Part shown: one piece after another, positions 25,110 to 34,091 of the stretch
Layout: each line of letters begins with the position of its first letter
Position numbering within the stretch: the first letter of the stretch is position 1
Assembly: GCA_963667455.2 (NCBI GenBank)
Contig: CAXXFR010000013.1
Location: forward strand, 310,001 to 374,000
Direction of reading: 5' to 3'
Source: Bin55 sp963667455
GTDB taxonomy: Bacteria; Pseudomonadota; Gammaproteobacteria; Pseudomonadales; Azotimanducaceae
DNA length: 64,000 nucleotides
Position numbers and translations under genes: made by a program
Notes under the pieces: generated by a model
What the model was told of the DNA's origin: nothing
What the model saw: only the letters and a program-made list of their open reading frames with translations
Databases searched by the model: none

Positions 25110-25137
25110 TTGAAATTTGAGCGTTCGTCCCTAGAAT
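25110..25137 (+). promoter_or_regulatory. Candidate sigma-70 promoter for nadA
   Basis: TTGAAA (25110-25115) and TAGAAT (25132-25137) with a 16-base spacer, 16 bases before the nadA ATG. The short distance leaves almost no leader, so the true start site may vary. Confidence 0.45.
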
Positions 25138-25152
25138 AAGTTAGACAAATCT

Positions 25153-26184
25153 ATGAAATTACAAGAAAAAGACTACTCTTTAGATTCGAATCAGGTTCCC
25201 AACTTTATTCCCCAAGTCTTGTCCTTGGAGGAAGAGGAGGAGCTCGCCAACGAAATCCGCTTGTTGCTCAAGCAGCGCAATGCCGTACTAGTCTCCCACT
25301 ACTACGTTGACGGGAAGATCCAGGACATAGCTCAAGAAACCGGCGGTTGCGTTTCCGACTCGCTGGAGATGGCGCGTTTCGGTAGAGACCACCCCGCACT
25401 TGTGCTGGTGGTGGCCGGTGTACGTTTCATGGGAGAGACTGCAAAGATTCTCTCGCCCGAGAAGACCGTCTTGATGCCCACTCTGCAAGCTGAATGCTCG
25501 CTGGATCTAGGATGCCCACCTGACGAATTCGAGGAGTTCTGCAACCAGAATTCCGATCGGACTGTTGTGGTCTACGCCAACACATCGGTGGAGGTGAAAG
25601 CACTTTCGGATTGGGTGGTGACTTCGAGCGTGGGTCTGCGAATAGTTGAAGACCTCACAGCGAGGGGCGAGAGGATTCTCTGGGCTCCGGATAAACATCT
25701 CGGTGACTTCATTCGTCGCAAGACCAACGCTGACATGTTGCTTTGGTCGGGCGCATGTGTTGTTCACGAAGAGTTCAAGTTTCGAGCGTTGCTCGACATG
25801 AAACGCGTTTATCCCGATGCTGGGATTCTCGTCCACCCAGAGTCTCCAGCAGGGGTCATCGAATTGGCGGATCTCGTCGGTTCTACTAGTCAGATTCTGC
25901 GGGCCGCATCTGAACTGCCGCACGATACATTCATCGTCGCTACCGACCGGGGACTCTTTCATCAATTGCGTCGAGCAGAGCCACAGAAACGATTCATCGA
26001 AGCTCCCACTGCTGGAGAAGGTGCGACCTGCAGAAGCTGCGCTCACTGTCCCTGGATGGCGATGAATGAGCTTCGAGCTCTACGAGACTCGCTGTTGAAC
26101 GCCGACAATGAAATCGTTGTGGATCCGGAAATCGGCAAACGAGCAATGGTGCCGCTTCAGCGTATGTTGGATTTTCCCGTCTGA
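25153..26184 (+). CDS. nadA: Quinolinate synthase A
   Basis: A 343-residue 4Fe-4S enzyme that condenses iminoaspartate with dihydroxyacetone phosphate to quinolinate in de novo NAD synthesis. The start of the core is LLKQRNAVLVSHYYVD-like, the sugar-phosphate loop is FMGETAKILSPEKTVLMP, and the three cluster cysteines lie in LQAECSLDLGCP, WSGACVVHEEF and CRSCAHCPWMAMN. Length matches the 340-350 family norm. Downstream, convergent bepA keeps the nadA-bepA-tusA order known from Pseudomonas. Confidence 0.97.
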   Translation: MKLQEKDYSLDSNQVPNFIPQVLSLEEEEELANEIRLLLKQRNAVLVSHYYVDGKIQDIAQETGGCVSDSLEMARFGRDHPALVLVVAGVRFMGETAKILSPEKTVLMPTLQAECSLDLGCPPDEFEEFCNQNSDRTVVVYANTSVEVKALSDWVVTSSVGLRIVEDLTARGERILWAPDKHLGDFIRRKTNADMLLWSGACVVHEEFKFRALLDMKRVYPDAGILVHPESPAGVIELADLVGSTSQILRAASELPHDTFIVATDRGLFHQLRRAEPQKRFIEAPTAGEGATCRSCAHCPWMAMNELRALRDSLLNADNEIVVDPEIGKRAMVPLQRMLDFPV

Positions 26185-26203
26185 GTTGACGAGAAGTGAG
26201 GTC

Positions 26204-27631
26204 TCAGGCGTCTGAGTCCGCTCGGTCTCTGAGTTCGAGAATTCGCTGGTCGATGGTTGCTTCGAGACGAAAGCTCTTGCCATCGTTGCGACGCTTGGCG
26301 TTTTGAAGATTCTGAATTGCTTCCGCGTACTGACCGCGAAGTGCGTAGAACTCTGCTCTCGCCCGGTGAACTTCTACGATGTCTTGTGCCAGCCCGGCAG
26401 TTTCCGCCAGTTCGAACCAGATGTCGGAGTCGGTGCTGTGAATTCGGGCCTGCCTTCTCAGGACTCTTGTTGCGTCTTCGTGACGTTCGACGGCGTTGAG
26501 AGCTTCTGCATAAAGCATGGATAGCGGTGCGTTGTCGGGAGTGTCGGCGAGGGACTCTTCGAGCAGTTCGATTGCATGAAGTGACTGACCGGCTTTGATC
26601 AGCAAGTCTGCGTAGCAGGAGAGTGCGAGAATGCTGTTGGGCATTTCTTCGACAATTTCCTTCATCGTGGCGACCGCCTCGACATGTCGATCATTTTCAC
26701 TTAGAACTAACGCACGTTCGTAACGATCTGGAATCTCGTCTCCCTCGATGTCTTCAGGATTCCGGGTGATTGCTGTTCGACTCTCTACGAACGGCTGGAT
26801 TGCACGAGTTCGAATGAGTTGATAGTCCCAATTGGGAGGGTATTCCTTTTCTTCCAAGTCTTGTGCCTGAAGTCGAAGGTCCGCTACTCGAGTTTCGGCT
26901 ATGGGATGCGAGCTCAAGTACTCAGTCAGTTCATCTTGTCCCCGATACAGATATTGCATGCGCTCAAACATGCGAGGTGCACCGAAGGGGTCGAAACCCG
27001 CTGCTGTCAGAGCATTGAATCCTATGCGGTCCGCCTCTTGTTCCTGACTACGGCTGTAACGGAGAGCATCCCGTTCAACCATCGAGTAAGTGCCCGCGAT
27101 GCCGGCCAAACCTGCGTCGGTTGCACCACTTGCCAAGACCGCTGCCGACGTAAGGAATCCGAGAAGCTGTGCCACTGTCAGTTGTCTGGAGTGCTCAATG
27201 CGTCGCGCAAAGTGCTTCTGGCTCAGATGGGCCAATTCGTGTGCGACCACTGAAGAGTATTCATGAACGTCTTCGGCAAACCGAAAGAGACCTAGATTGA
27301 TGCCGATGATTCCGCCGGGAGCGGCAAAAGCATTGAGAGCTTTGGCTTCGATAATGACTGGTTGAAGCTCAACGATGGTCAAGTCGGAATGTTCGGCGAG
27401 CTCGTACATATTGGTCTTGACGAAGTACTTGATAATGGGATCGTCGACCGTACGAACTGTGCGACGCAATTCCATCATGAACGACTCGCCAAGAGCTTGT
27501 TCCTCGTGAGGAGATAGCAGAGAGGATTCCCTGTCTCCCAAGTCGGGGAGGGGTTGCTCTTGGGCGCTGATAGCTATGTGGACGACTAGGGCCAACGTTG
27601 CAAGTGCCCAAGCCGAGGAAATTGGTCGCAT
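26204..27631 (-). CDS. bepA: M48 periplasmic metalloprotease/chaperone BepA-like with TPRs
   Basis: A 475-residue periplasmic protein with a signal peptide (SSAWALATLALVVHIAISAQ), an M48 zinc-protease domain (HELAHLSQKH near residue 132, active-site helix, and the second metal region EADRIGFNALTAAGFDP), and a C-terminal TPR array from about residue 290. In E. coli BepA promotes LptD assembly and degrades misassembled outer-membrane proteins. Start placed at ATG 27631 (MRPISSAW); the open frame begins earlier at 27691 without support. Divergent from tusA. Confidence 0.93.
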   Translation of the reverse strand: MRPISSAWALATLALVVHIAISAQEQPLPDLGDRESSLLSPHEEQALGESFMMELRRTVRTVDDPIIKYFVKTNMYELAEHSDLTIVELQPVIIEAKALNAFAAPGGIIGINLGLFRFAEDVHEYSSVVAHELAHLSQKHFARRIEHSRQLTVAQLLGFLTSAAVLASGATDAGLAGIAGTYSMVERDALRYSRSQEQEADRIGFNALTAAGFDPFGAPRMFERMQYLYRGQDELTEYLSSHPIAETRVADLRLQAQDLEEKEYPPNWDYQLIRTRAIQPFVESRTAITRNPEDIEGDEIPDRYERALVLSENDRHVEAVATMKEIVEEMPNSILALSCYADLLIKAGQSLHAIELLEESLADTPDNAPLSMLYAEALNAVERHEDATRVLRRQARIHSTDSDIWFELAETAGLAQDIVEVHRARAEFYALRGQYAEAIQNLQNAKRRNDGKSFRLEATIDQRILELRDRADSDA

Positions 27632-27749
27632 GTGGCGATAATACTTGCTCGATGCCGTACTTTGACAGTGTTGGCGCGTTTTGGTTGGCACGACTTAAGA
27701 GGAAAATAGATCTGTGCCGATGGCCACAGCTTGACTTGCAGGTTTTCAA

Positions 27750-27995
27750 ATGACTGAGACTATGGATGAAGCAACACTACTGGATGTAAAGGGCTTGCAG
27801 TGTCCAATGCCATTGCTCAAAGCAAAGAAAGCACTGAACGAACTTGCTCCCGGCAGTTTGCTGAGGGTGCAAGCTACCGACCCTGGCTCGGTTCGGGATT
27901 TTGAGGTGTTCTCGCGTCAAAGTGGTCACGAACTGCTCGAGTCGGTTGAAGAAGACGGCACGTTCTCGTACTTGCTGAGGAAGAAAACACGCTGA
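27750..27995 (+). CDS. TusA-family sulfurtransferase
   Basis: An 81-residue protein of the SirA/TusA fold. The active-site Cys is in LDVKGLQCPMPLLKAKKAL near residue 19, the conserved CPxP motif. The rest has the two-layer fold sequence GSLLRVQATDPGSVRDFEVF. TusA relays persulfide sulfur for tRNA 2-thiolation; this paralogue, next to bepA and nadA, corresponds to the PA1006-type protein rather than necessarily to tusA itself, so no symbol is assigned. Confidence 0.9.
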   Translation: MTETMDEATLLDVKGLQCPMPLLKAKKALNELAPGSLLRVQATDPGSVRDFEVFSRQSGHELLESVEEDGTFSYLLRKKTR

Positions 27996-28129
27996 GTCGA
28001 GGAGTAGATCGAACACCCTAATCCCTCTGCTCAGACTCTTGGTGATTTCGAGATGTTTCGGCATCGGAGCGTTTGCAGGAGATTAACGTCGATTAGCCGA
28101 CTTTTTGCTGTCTGCGAGTCCGAGTCTCT

Positions 28130-28138
28130 TGTTATGAT
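28130..28138 (+). promoter_or_regulatory. Candidate extended -10 promoter for dapA
   Basis: TGTTATGAT at 28130-28138 fits an extended -10 (TGnTATGAT), 45 bases before the dapA ATG. No good -35 is visible at the right distance. Confidence 0.35.
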
Positions 28139-28182
28139 TAGCCAACTTCAGGTCTTCAAGACCGAACAACCACGGTGTTTCG

Positions 28183-29058
28183 ATGTTCCAAGGTAGCCTC
28201 GTAGCGCTTGTCACGCCCATGGATGAACGAGGCGGCGTTGACTGGAAAGCACTGGATGAACTAATCGAGTGGCATATCGCCAGCGGAACTCACGGAATCG
28301 TGCCTGTTGGCACGACGGGAGAATCGGCAACCCTATCCGTTGCAGAACACACAAAAGTCATCGAGGTAACCGTACGTCGCGTGGATGGACGAGTGCCTGT
28401 GGTCGCCGGTACGGGTGCCAACGCAACAGCGGAAGCGATCGAACTGACCGGTCACGGAAAGTCGGCGGGAGTGGACGCATGCCTCGTTGTGACCCCCTAC
28501 TACAACAAGCCGACTCAGGAAGGTCTTTACCGCCACTACAACGCCATAACGGACGCGGTGGACATCCCCTTGGTTCTTTACAACGTGCCTCCAAGAACGG
28601 CATGCGATATGTCGGCGGAGACTGTGGCGCGTCTGGCACCAAACGAGAACATCATTGGAATCAAGGAAGCTTGCGGAGATGCGGACCGCGTGGAAGAGAT
28701 CAGAAGACTCGTCTCCGATGATTTCATAGTGCTGTCCGGGGAGGATGCCCAGACTTTGTCCATGCTGCACATGGGAGCGGTGGGAACGATCTCCGTGAGT
28801 GCGAACGTAGTGCCGTCGCTTATGTCTCAGTTCTGCGAACGATTCTTGGAAGGGGATGTCGAAAGCGCCGAATCCATCGATAAGCGACTGCAACCAATTC
28901 ATGAGATCTTGTTCATCGAAACGAGTCCAACTCCGACCAAATGGGCGTTGAACGCAATGGGTCGCATCAAATCCGGAATTCGGCTACCTCTCATCGAATT
29001 GAGCGAGCAACACCATGGGAGCGTTCGCAATCGGCTGACTGCTGTTGGTGCACTGTAA
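28183..29058 (+). CDS. dapA: 4-hydroxy-tetrahydrodipicolinate synthase
   Basis: A 291-residue TIM-barrel aldolase (E. coli 292) that condenses pyruvate with aspartate semialdehyde, the committed step to lysine and diaminopimelate. It begins MFQGSLVALVTPMDE, has GTTGESATLSVAEH near residues 43-57, the catalytic Tyr in LVLYNVPPRT near 133 and the Schiff-base Lys in NIIGIKEACGD near 161. Its stop overlaps the bamC ATG as TAATG. Confidence 0.97.
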   Translation: MFQGSLVALVTPMDERGGVDWKALDELIEWHIASGTHGIVPVGTTGESATLSVAEHTKVIEVTVRRVDGRVPVVAGTGANATAEAIELTGHGKSAGVDACLVVTPYYNKPTQEGLYRHYNAITDAVDIPLVLYNVPPRTACDMSAETVARLAPNENIIGIKEACGDADRVEEIRRLVSDDFIVLSGEDAQTLSMLHMGAVGTISVSANVVPSLMSQFCERFLEGDVESAESIDKRLQPIHEILFIETSPTPTKWALNAMGRIKSGIRLPLIELSEQHHGSVRNRLTAVGAL

Positions 29059-30164
29059 TGAAAAGGCTACTTCGAATCACGGTTGTGATGTGTGCGCTGA
29101 GCGCGTTGAGCGGTTGCATGTTGCTCAGCAAAGTTCCAATGCGTGTTGACGACAAGGAAGCGTATTTGGAACCCGAGCAAACTCCCGAGTTGATGATTCC
29201 AGACGATATGGACCATAGGGAAATTTTGGACAGTTGGGTTGTTCCTGAGATTGCCGACCGACCGCTGGCGCGTGTGTTTCCCAAGGAAGCTCCTCGTCCT
29301 GCAGCAATTGTTGGAGATGCAGACCCGGATCTCATTCGCATCCAAAATTTAGGTGCTGATCGTAGCTGGATGGTTGTGCAACGTTCGCCCGAGACTGTTT
29401 GGCCGGTGGTAAGGCAGTGGATGCAAGACAACTCGATCAACCTTCGCTATGAAGATCCGAGCAATGGATTGCTGATATCGGATGCAATCGATCTTGAGGG
29501 AGACGATCCCTTGGGATTGAGTGAAATTGTGGTTGCTGGCAAGGCAAACGCCAACATCGAAGGCGGTGCAGATTGGGTTGCATTTCGATTGGAGAATGGC
29601 GTACGCCGAGGCTCGGCGGAAGTGCACGTCAGATACATCAACCAATCCGAGATGACCGAAGACACCGCCTGGCCGGAGAAATCCACGGATGTTGACATCG
29701 AGCGTCAGGTGTTGTCGGCTCTGGCGAACTACGATGCCGCAGGCTATGTTGCGCCGACAGTCTCAAGCGTTGGCCGAAACATTTTGCTGACTCCCAAAGC
29801 AGAAGTTCTCACGGACGACGACGGATATCCGATGCTTCGATTGAATCTCGACTATGCACGTGCGTGGGCGACGATCCAAAAGGCTCTGGAAAATGCGGGA
29901 GTAACCATTCTGAACAGCGATTCGGGAGAGGCCTACTTCGATGTCAAGATAACGCGAGACATGCTTAGGAACAAGCGCGAAGGTCTGTTCGCCAATTTTC
30001 TCGGACGGGGGAGCGCGAGATCTCGGGATATATCCGAGGTTCAGGTAAGCATTGTCGAATCGGGTGAGGCTTTCGATGTCGTGTTGTCTCGCGATGGCAA
30101 GACCGACGTGAGCATCGAATTCGTTCAACAGTTTCTGTTGATGCTACGAGAGTACGCTGTCTAG
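29058..30164 (+). CDS. bamC: Outer membrane protein assembly factor BamC
   Basis: A 368-residue lipoprotein of the BAM complex (NlpB). The signal peptide ends in LSALSGC with Cys20. Two helix-grip domains follow, roughly residues 95-215 (MVVQRSPETVWPVVRQWM) and 255-365 (LNLDYARAWATIQKALENAGVTI), as in BamC. The ATG at 29058 overlaps the dapA stop by one base, so it replaces the longer open frame from 28941. dapA-bamC pairing is conserved in gammaproteobacteria. Confidence 0.92.
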   Translation: MKRLLRITVVMCALSALSGCMLLSKVPMRVDDKEAYLEPEQTPELMIPDDMDHREILDSWVVPEIADRPLARVFPKEAPRPAAIVGDADPDLIRIQNLGADRSWMVVQRSPETVWPVVRQWMQDNSINLRYEDPSNGLLISDAIDLEGDDPLGLSEIVVAGKANANIEGGADWVAFRLENGVRRGSAEVHVRYINQSEMTEDTAWPEKSTDVDIERQVLSALANYDAAGYVAPTVSSVGRNILLTPKAEVLTDDDGYPMLRLNLDYARAWATIQKALENAGVTILNSDSGEAYFDVKITRDMLRNKREGLFANFLGRGSARSRDISEVQVSIVESGEAFDVVLSRDGKTDVSIEFVQQFLLMLREYAV

Positions 30165-30204
30165 CGTGTTTTCTGTTCGCGATCTGACCTAGGGCGTTAT
30201 CTAG

Positions 30205-30960
30205 GTGCAATTCGCCTCGTTAGGTAGCGGTAGTAAGGGAAATTGCACCGTGATCTGCCACGGCGAGACAACTGTCTTGGTCGATTGTGGTTTCGGATTG
30301 AAGGCGACTCTCGACCGACTCAACGAGTGGGATGTACGCCCGGAAGACGTCGATTCCATCTTGGTCACACACGAGCATAGCGATCACATTCGCGGGGTCC
30401 GCATGCTCGCGAACAAGCTGCAAGTACCGGTCAGGGCTACAGCTGGAACGTTACAAAAAACTAATGGTCAGCTGAATCCTGGGTTAGCGGATCCCATTCA
30501 AGCGGGGGACTCGTTCAGGATCGGCGAAATCACAGTGCACAGTGTTTCCGTTCCACACGATGCAAGCGATCCCACTCAGTTTGTGTTCGAAAGCGATGAT
30601 GGTCGCTTCGGATTGCTGACTGACATTGGGACTCCTATCCCCGAGGTAGTCGACCATTACTTGGGATGCGATGCTTTGTTTGTGGAATCCAACCACGACA
30701 CAGAGATGTTGCAGTACGGTCCGTACCCGTACTCCTTGAAAGCACGGGTCGGAGGCCCCTTCGGGCACATGTCCAACAACGAGGCGAAAGAATTTCTCCA
30801 GCAAGTGAAGCACGATGGTCTCCACACGGTTGTCATTGGCCACATTAGCCAGAAAAACAACAGCATGGCCGTTTTGGAACGTGAATACCGCAACCTAAGT
30901 AGCGAGATTGTCGTCCACTACGCATCACAAGACGACGGCACTGACTGGATTCAGGTCTAG
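30205..30960 (+). CDS. MBL-fold metallo-hydrolase, YycJ/WalJ-like
   Basis: A 251-residue metallo-beta-lactamase-fold protein. It opens MQFASLGSGSKGNCTVI, typical of the YycJ (WalJ) group reported as a DNA exonuclease, and has the full metal motif THEHSDHIRG (HxHxDH) near residues 53-62 plus the later HDASDPTQF, DIG and GHISQ metal positions. GTG 30205 is the start, since homologues begin exactly at this MxFxSLGSGSxGN. It lies just after bamC, probably co-transcribed. Confidence 0.9.
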   Translation: MQFASLGSGSKGNCTVICHGETTVLVDCGFGLKATLDRLNEWDVRPEDVDSILVTHEHSDHIRGVRMLANKLQVPVRATAGTLQKTNGQLNPGLADPIQAGDSFRIGEITVHSVSVPHDASDPTQFVFESDDGRFGLLTDIGTPIPEVVDHYLGCDALFVESNHDTEMLQYGPYPYSLKARVGGPFGHMSNNEAKEFLQQVKHDGLHTVVIGHISQKNNSMAVLEREYRNLSSEIVVHYASQDDGTDWIQV

Positions 30961-31021
30961 CTCGTCACCGGAAAGGCTAAGTGCGATGTATTTCTGGCGG
31001 TCTACGAGTGCTCACTAGCCA

Positions 31022-31570
31022 TTAGCGGCGAGTAAAGAACTCACGATGCTTGCGCACCATGCGCAAGATGGACTCTTCAATTGTGAATTCTTCAATCAAG
31101 TCAATTTGAACCCATCTCAGTTCGTTCGTTTCGTCAGTGGTGCGGAGCGTCTCCGTGTGATCTGCGTCGAAGAGAAAGCGTATGTCGTAGTGTCGGTGAG
31201 GCGGTTCACTGCCGTGTGCCGGAATGTTGTGAACATCGACGTCGAAAATGTCAAGGGTTAATCTCGACACGTCTAGACTTGATTCTTCCTTGACTTCTCT
31301 GAGCGCTACGTGTATTGGGCTATCGTCACTCTCAACATGCCCACCAAGCTGAAGCCACTTGTCTAGCTTTCGATGGTGGGCGAGCAAACACTGATCGCCG
31401 CTCAAGTTGGAGATCCATGCCGAGACGGTGAAGTGTCCGTCATCGAAGCAGTTGCGTTGCAGGCAGGAGGGTTGCCGGCGAGCGAATGCTATGCACTCGT
31501 CTGCAAGCATCTCTGCAGGGTGGTGGATTCGATAGGTTTCGAGCAGTTCTACCAGGTTAGCAACGAACAT
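31022..31570 (-). CDS. Nudix hydrolase with altered Nudix box
   Basis: A 182-residue Nudix-fold protein. The box reads GGHVESDDSPIHVALREV then KEESSL; against G-x5-E-x7-R-E-U-x-E-E-x-G-U, the first Glu is Asp and the Gly is Ser, while the metal-binding REVKEE core is intact. The usual role is hydrolysis of a nucleoside diphosphate linked to another group; no substrate is suggested. ATG 31570 (MFVANLVELLE) has AAGAG upstream; the frame extends to 31600. It is convergent with the MBL-fold gene. Confidence 0.87.
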   Translation of the reverse strand: MFVANLVELLETYRIHHPAEMLADECIAFARRQPSCLQRNCFDDGHFTVSAWISNLSGDQCLLAHHRKLDKWLQLGGHVESDDSPIHVALREVKEESSLDVSRLTLDIFDVDVHNIPAHGSEPPHRHYDIRFLFDADHTETLRTTDETNELRWVQIDLIEEFTIEESILRMVRKHREFFTRR

Positions 31571-31676
31571 CAGCGAGCTCTTCTTCACCCCAGGATGCAA
31601 TTGAACTTTTGGGTCTGCAAGTAGCCCAATGCAAACTGGAACAGTTGACGTGTCAGTCTCTTAAAATTCACGGTAC

Positions 31677-31767
31677 GGAGAGGTGCCAGAGCGGTCGAAT
31701 GGGCCTGACTCGAAATCAGGTGTGCCCTTTGGGGGCACCCAGGGTTCGAATCCCTGCCTCTCCGCCA
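31677..31767 (+). tRNA. tRNA-Ser (anticodon CGA)
   Basis: A 91-nt class II tRNA with acceptor GGAGAGG pairing CCTCTCC, anticodon loop CTCGAAA with anticodon CGA (reading UCG), a long variable arm (GTGCCCTTTGGGGGCACC) and T-loop GGTTCGAATCCC; CCA is encoded. It ends seven bases before the 3' end of the convergent djlA gene. Confidence 0.97.
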
Positions 31768-31773
31768 GTCGAA

Positions 31774-32781
31774 TTAGCGAATGCCTCGCGCGTCTCTGAT
31801 CAATTCCCACGCAGCTTGTACTTCCTGCGTCTTTTCCTTTGCTGACTCCATAAGAAAGGCGGGCAGATTCATCGCCTGAAGCTTGTCCGGATGGCTCTCC
31901 TGAATCAACCGTCGGTATGCCAATTTGACTTTGTCGTCCGCTTCATTGGAGTCAACTCCCAGGACCCGGTATGCATCGGCAAGTTCGTTCCGTGACGATC
32001 TAGCTTCCTGCTGTTCTGAGGACTGGCGATATTGTTGGTCTTCGTACGTTCTTTGTTGCTGTTCGCGGTATTGCCGTTCGTACTCGGATTGCCCGCCATA
32101 GTTGCTTCGCTGTTGGTTGTGTGATTGTCCCGTTTCGTACCACTCTTGCTGGGCCAGGATGTAAGCTCGTGCTTCTCCCTCACGAACTCCAACAGCTTGA
32201 GCGAACCGGAGCAGTATGGAAACTTTCGTTTCCGAGAAGCCGTCGACACCTGACAGCCGAACTAGAGCCTCGAACAGCACCGTTGCGACGAACTGACTGA
32301 GACGTAACTGTGACTCCAGACGTTGCAGACACTGGTTGACGTTGAAATTTGGACTCTTCCCTTCCGTGAAGCACTCTTGAGCGGTATTGGCTTGCGTCGG
32401 ATCTAGGTTTAGATCTTGCATCAATTGAGTGGTGGCGGCGATTTCAGCTGAGGATACGCGTCCATCGCTCTTGGCAATGTAGCCGGCGACCTGAAAAAAA
32501 CTTCGAAATGCAGTATCGGATATCGTGATGTCGTTGGAGTCTTCTTGAGCGTGGTCGTAGTCGTTGCCGTAGTCGGTCCAGCTAGCTTTCTGTTTTGTTC
32601 CGGAGAACCAACTGTGGCCAGTCGATCCATGAATTCTGATCCGGCGTCGTGACCATGCACCCCACGCCGCGAATAAGATGGGGCCTCCGAACACCAGACC
32701 CCAGAATCCAAAGACTCCGATCATCCACAAACCGGCAAGTACTAGGCCTCCCGCTACGGCAACTGAAGCAAGTCTATTCAC
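31774..32781 (-). CDS. djlA: DjlA-like membrane-anchored J-domain co-chaperone
   Basis: A 335-residue type III DnaJ protein that would stimulate DnaK at the inner membrane. An N-terminal hydrophobic segment (about residues 8-42) anchors it, a TerB-like helical domain follows (FFQVAGYIAKSDGRVSSAEI, near 93-112), then a Gln/Arg/Tyr-rich linker (about 215-265, many QQ and YE pairs) and a C-terminal J domain with the HPD motif in ESHPDKLQ. GTG 32781 is the start. No lptD or surA genes are adjacent. Confidence 0.92.
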   Translation of the reverse strand: MNRLASVAVAGGLVLAGLWMIGVFGFWGLVFGGPILFAAWGAWSRRRIRIHGSTGHSWFSGTKQKASWTDYGNDYDHAQEDSNDITISDTAFRSFFQVAGYIAKSDGRVSSAEIAATTQLMQDLNLDPTQANTAQECFTEGKSPNFNVNQCLQRLESQLRLSQFVATVLFEALVRLSGVDGFSETKVSILLRFAQAVGVREGEARAYILAQQEWYETGQSHNQQRSNYGGQSEYERQYREQQQRTYEDQQYRQSSEQQEARSSRNELADAYRVLGVDSNEADDKVKLAYRRLIQESHPDKLQAMNLPAFLMESAKEKTQEVQAAWELIRDARGIR

Positions 32782-32968
32782 CGTGGCACTTCCAGCCTGC
32801 TATTCATTGAAGCACGTTCGATTTCATTGTAATTGCCCAAATTCTTGGTCGAATTCTGGTCGATTCCTTGCTCCAACTGGCCGAGGGAGTCCCGCCGACC
32901 CACATGAATCGAATTGGTTCGCAGAATCCATTGTTATCATTTGAACTGATCGCACTTTTGCACTCGAA

Positions 32969-33823
32969 ATGGACTCGACGGGATCGATCAACGAGGTAAC
33001 TCCGCAGACGTTTCAGAAGGATGTCGTTGAACTCTCTCGTTCAATGCCAGTCGTCGTTCTGTTCTGGACCGAGCAATCGCCGCCTTCGGTGGATACGCGG
33101 CGGGTTATGGAGACATTGGTTCGTCAGTATCAGGGGAGAGTGTCGCTAGCTCTCTCGGACATTTCGAAGGATCAACTGATTGCGCAGCAGATGCGGATTC
33201 AGGCAGTCCCTAGCATTCGAGTGATTGTGGACGGCTCGATCCGGGAACAATTCGAGGGTCCACAAGACGAGCAGGTACTCCGATCAATGCTGGATCAACT
33301 GACGATGTCAGGATCTGACAGACTTCAGGTTTCCCTGAAAGAAGTGATTGCACACGGAGATTGGGACACCGCGATGAGCATCCTTCAGCAAGCTCTCAAC
33401 GACGAACCCAATAATCCAAAGTACAAGGTCGAATGGGCAGATGTCCTGGCTTGCAAGGGCGAAACGGAAGACGCTCGAAAGGTATTGGACACCATTCCAG
33501 ACGACGAACCCGAGAAGGTCCGGCCAGCCACTCGATTGGAACTCTGTGAAGAAGCGGCAGGGATGCAGCCTGTGTCAGAATTGCAGCGACAGTTGCGAGA
33601 TGATGAGAATGACCTGGAAGCCCGCTATGACTTGGCGATTCAGTTGGCAGTGCAACACCAGTACGAGCCCGCGTTGGAGAACCTGATGTTCATTCTGCAA
33701 ACGGATCGTGCATTTCGCGACGATATTGGCCGCACGAGCATGGTGAGAGTGATGTTGCTTATGAGCAAGGATTCTCCAATCGCCAAGCGATACCGTCGTC
33801 GCATGTTCAACGTCATGCATTAG
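32969..33823 (+). CDS. CnoX/YbbN-like thioredoxin-TPR protein lacking CxxC
   Basis: A 284-residue protein with an N-terminal thioredoxin fold (VVVLFWTEQSPPSVDTRRVM; the redox position reads SPPS instead of CxxC, so no disulfide exchange) and a C-terminal TPR/helical region from about residue 125 (GDWDTAMSILQQALNDEP...). This is the YbbN/CnoX architecture, a chaperedoxin that protects clients under bleach stress and hands them to GroEL. The cis-Pro loop AVPSIRVI is kept. It may be a chaperone adaptor without redox function. Confidence 0.87.
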   Translation: MDSTGSINEVTPQTFQKDVVELSRSMPVVVLFWTEQSPPSVDTRRVMETLVRQYQGRVSLALSDISKDQLIAQQMRIQAVPSIRVIVDGSIREQFEGPQDEQVLRSMLDQLTMSGSDRLQVSLKEVIAHGDWDTAMSILQQALNDEPNNPKYKVEWADVLACKGETEDARKVLDTIPDDEPEKVRPATRLELCEEAAGMQPVSELQRQLRDDENDLEARYDLAIQLAVQHQYEPALENLMFILQTDRAFRDDIGRTSMVRVMLLMSKDSPIAKRYRRRMFNVMH

Positions 33824-34091
33824 ATATAGGAAATTCAACGACTAATTGAAATTCTCGCCTTCAATCCGACTAATGTCGATGTTTGTACACCAAAGTTTTG
33901 CACAATCATATTTTCTTGATAAATCAATGCGTTATTTAATTCGCACTAGTCGCACTTGCTAACAATTCGCAGTAAGTCCTTGAAAATCAACAGTTTTGTA
34001 CGGATTAGCCAGTTCTTGACCTCTTGGTATGCACTGATCTTCCACAACGACGCATGGATTTCGTCGTCTCTTATCCAACGAGTTGTCCACA

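Noticed and set aside
31645..31667. TTGACG and TAAAAT before tRNA-Ser as a promoter
   Set aside because: The spacer is only 11 bases, too short for sigma-70, and no better -35 was found.
33824..34091. AT-rich gap before the glutamine-synthetase-like gene, with TTGCAC and TAAATC
   Set aside because: The match is expected by chance in AT-rich sequence, so it is not listed as a promoter.
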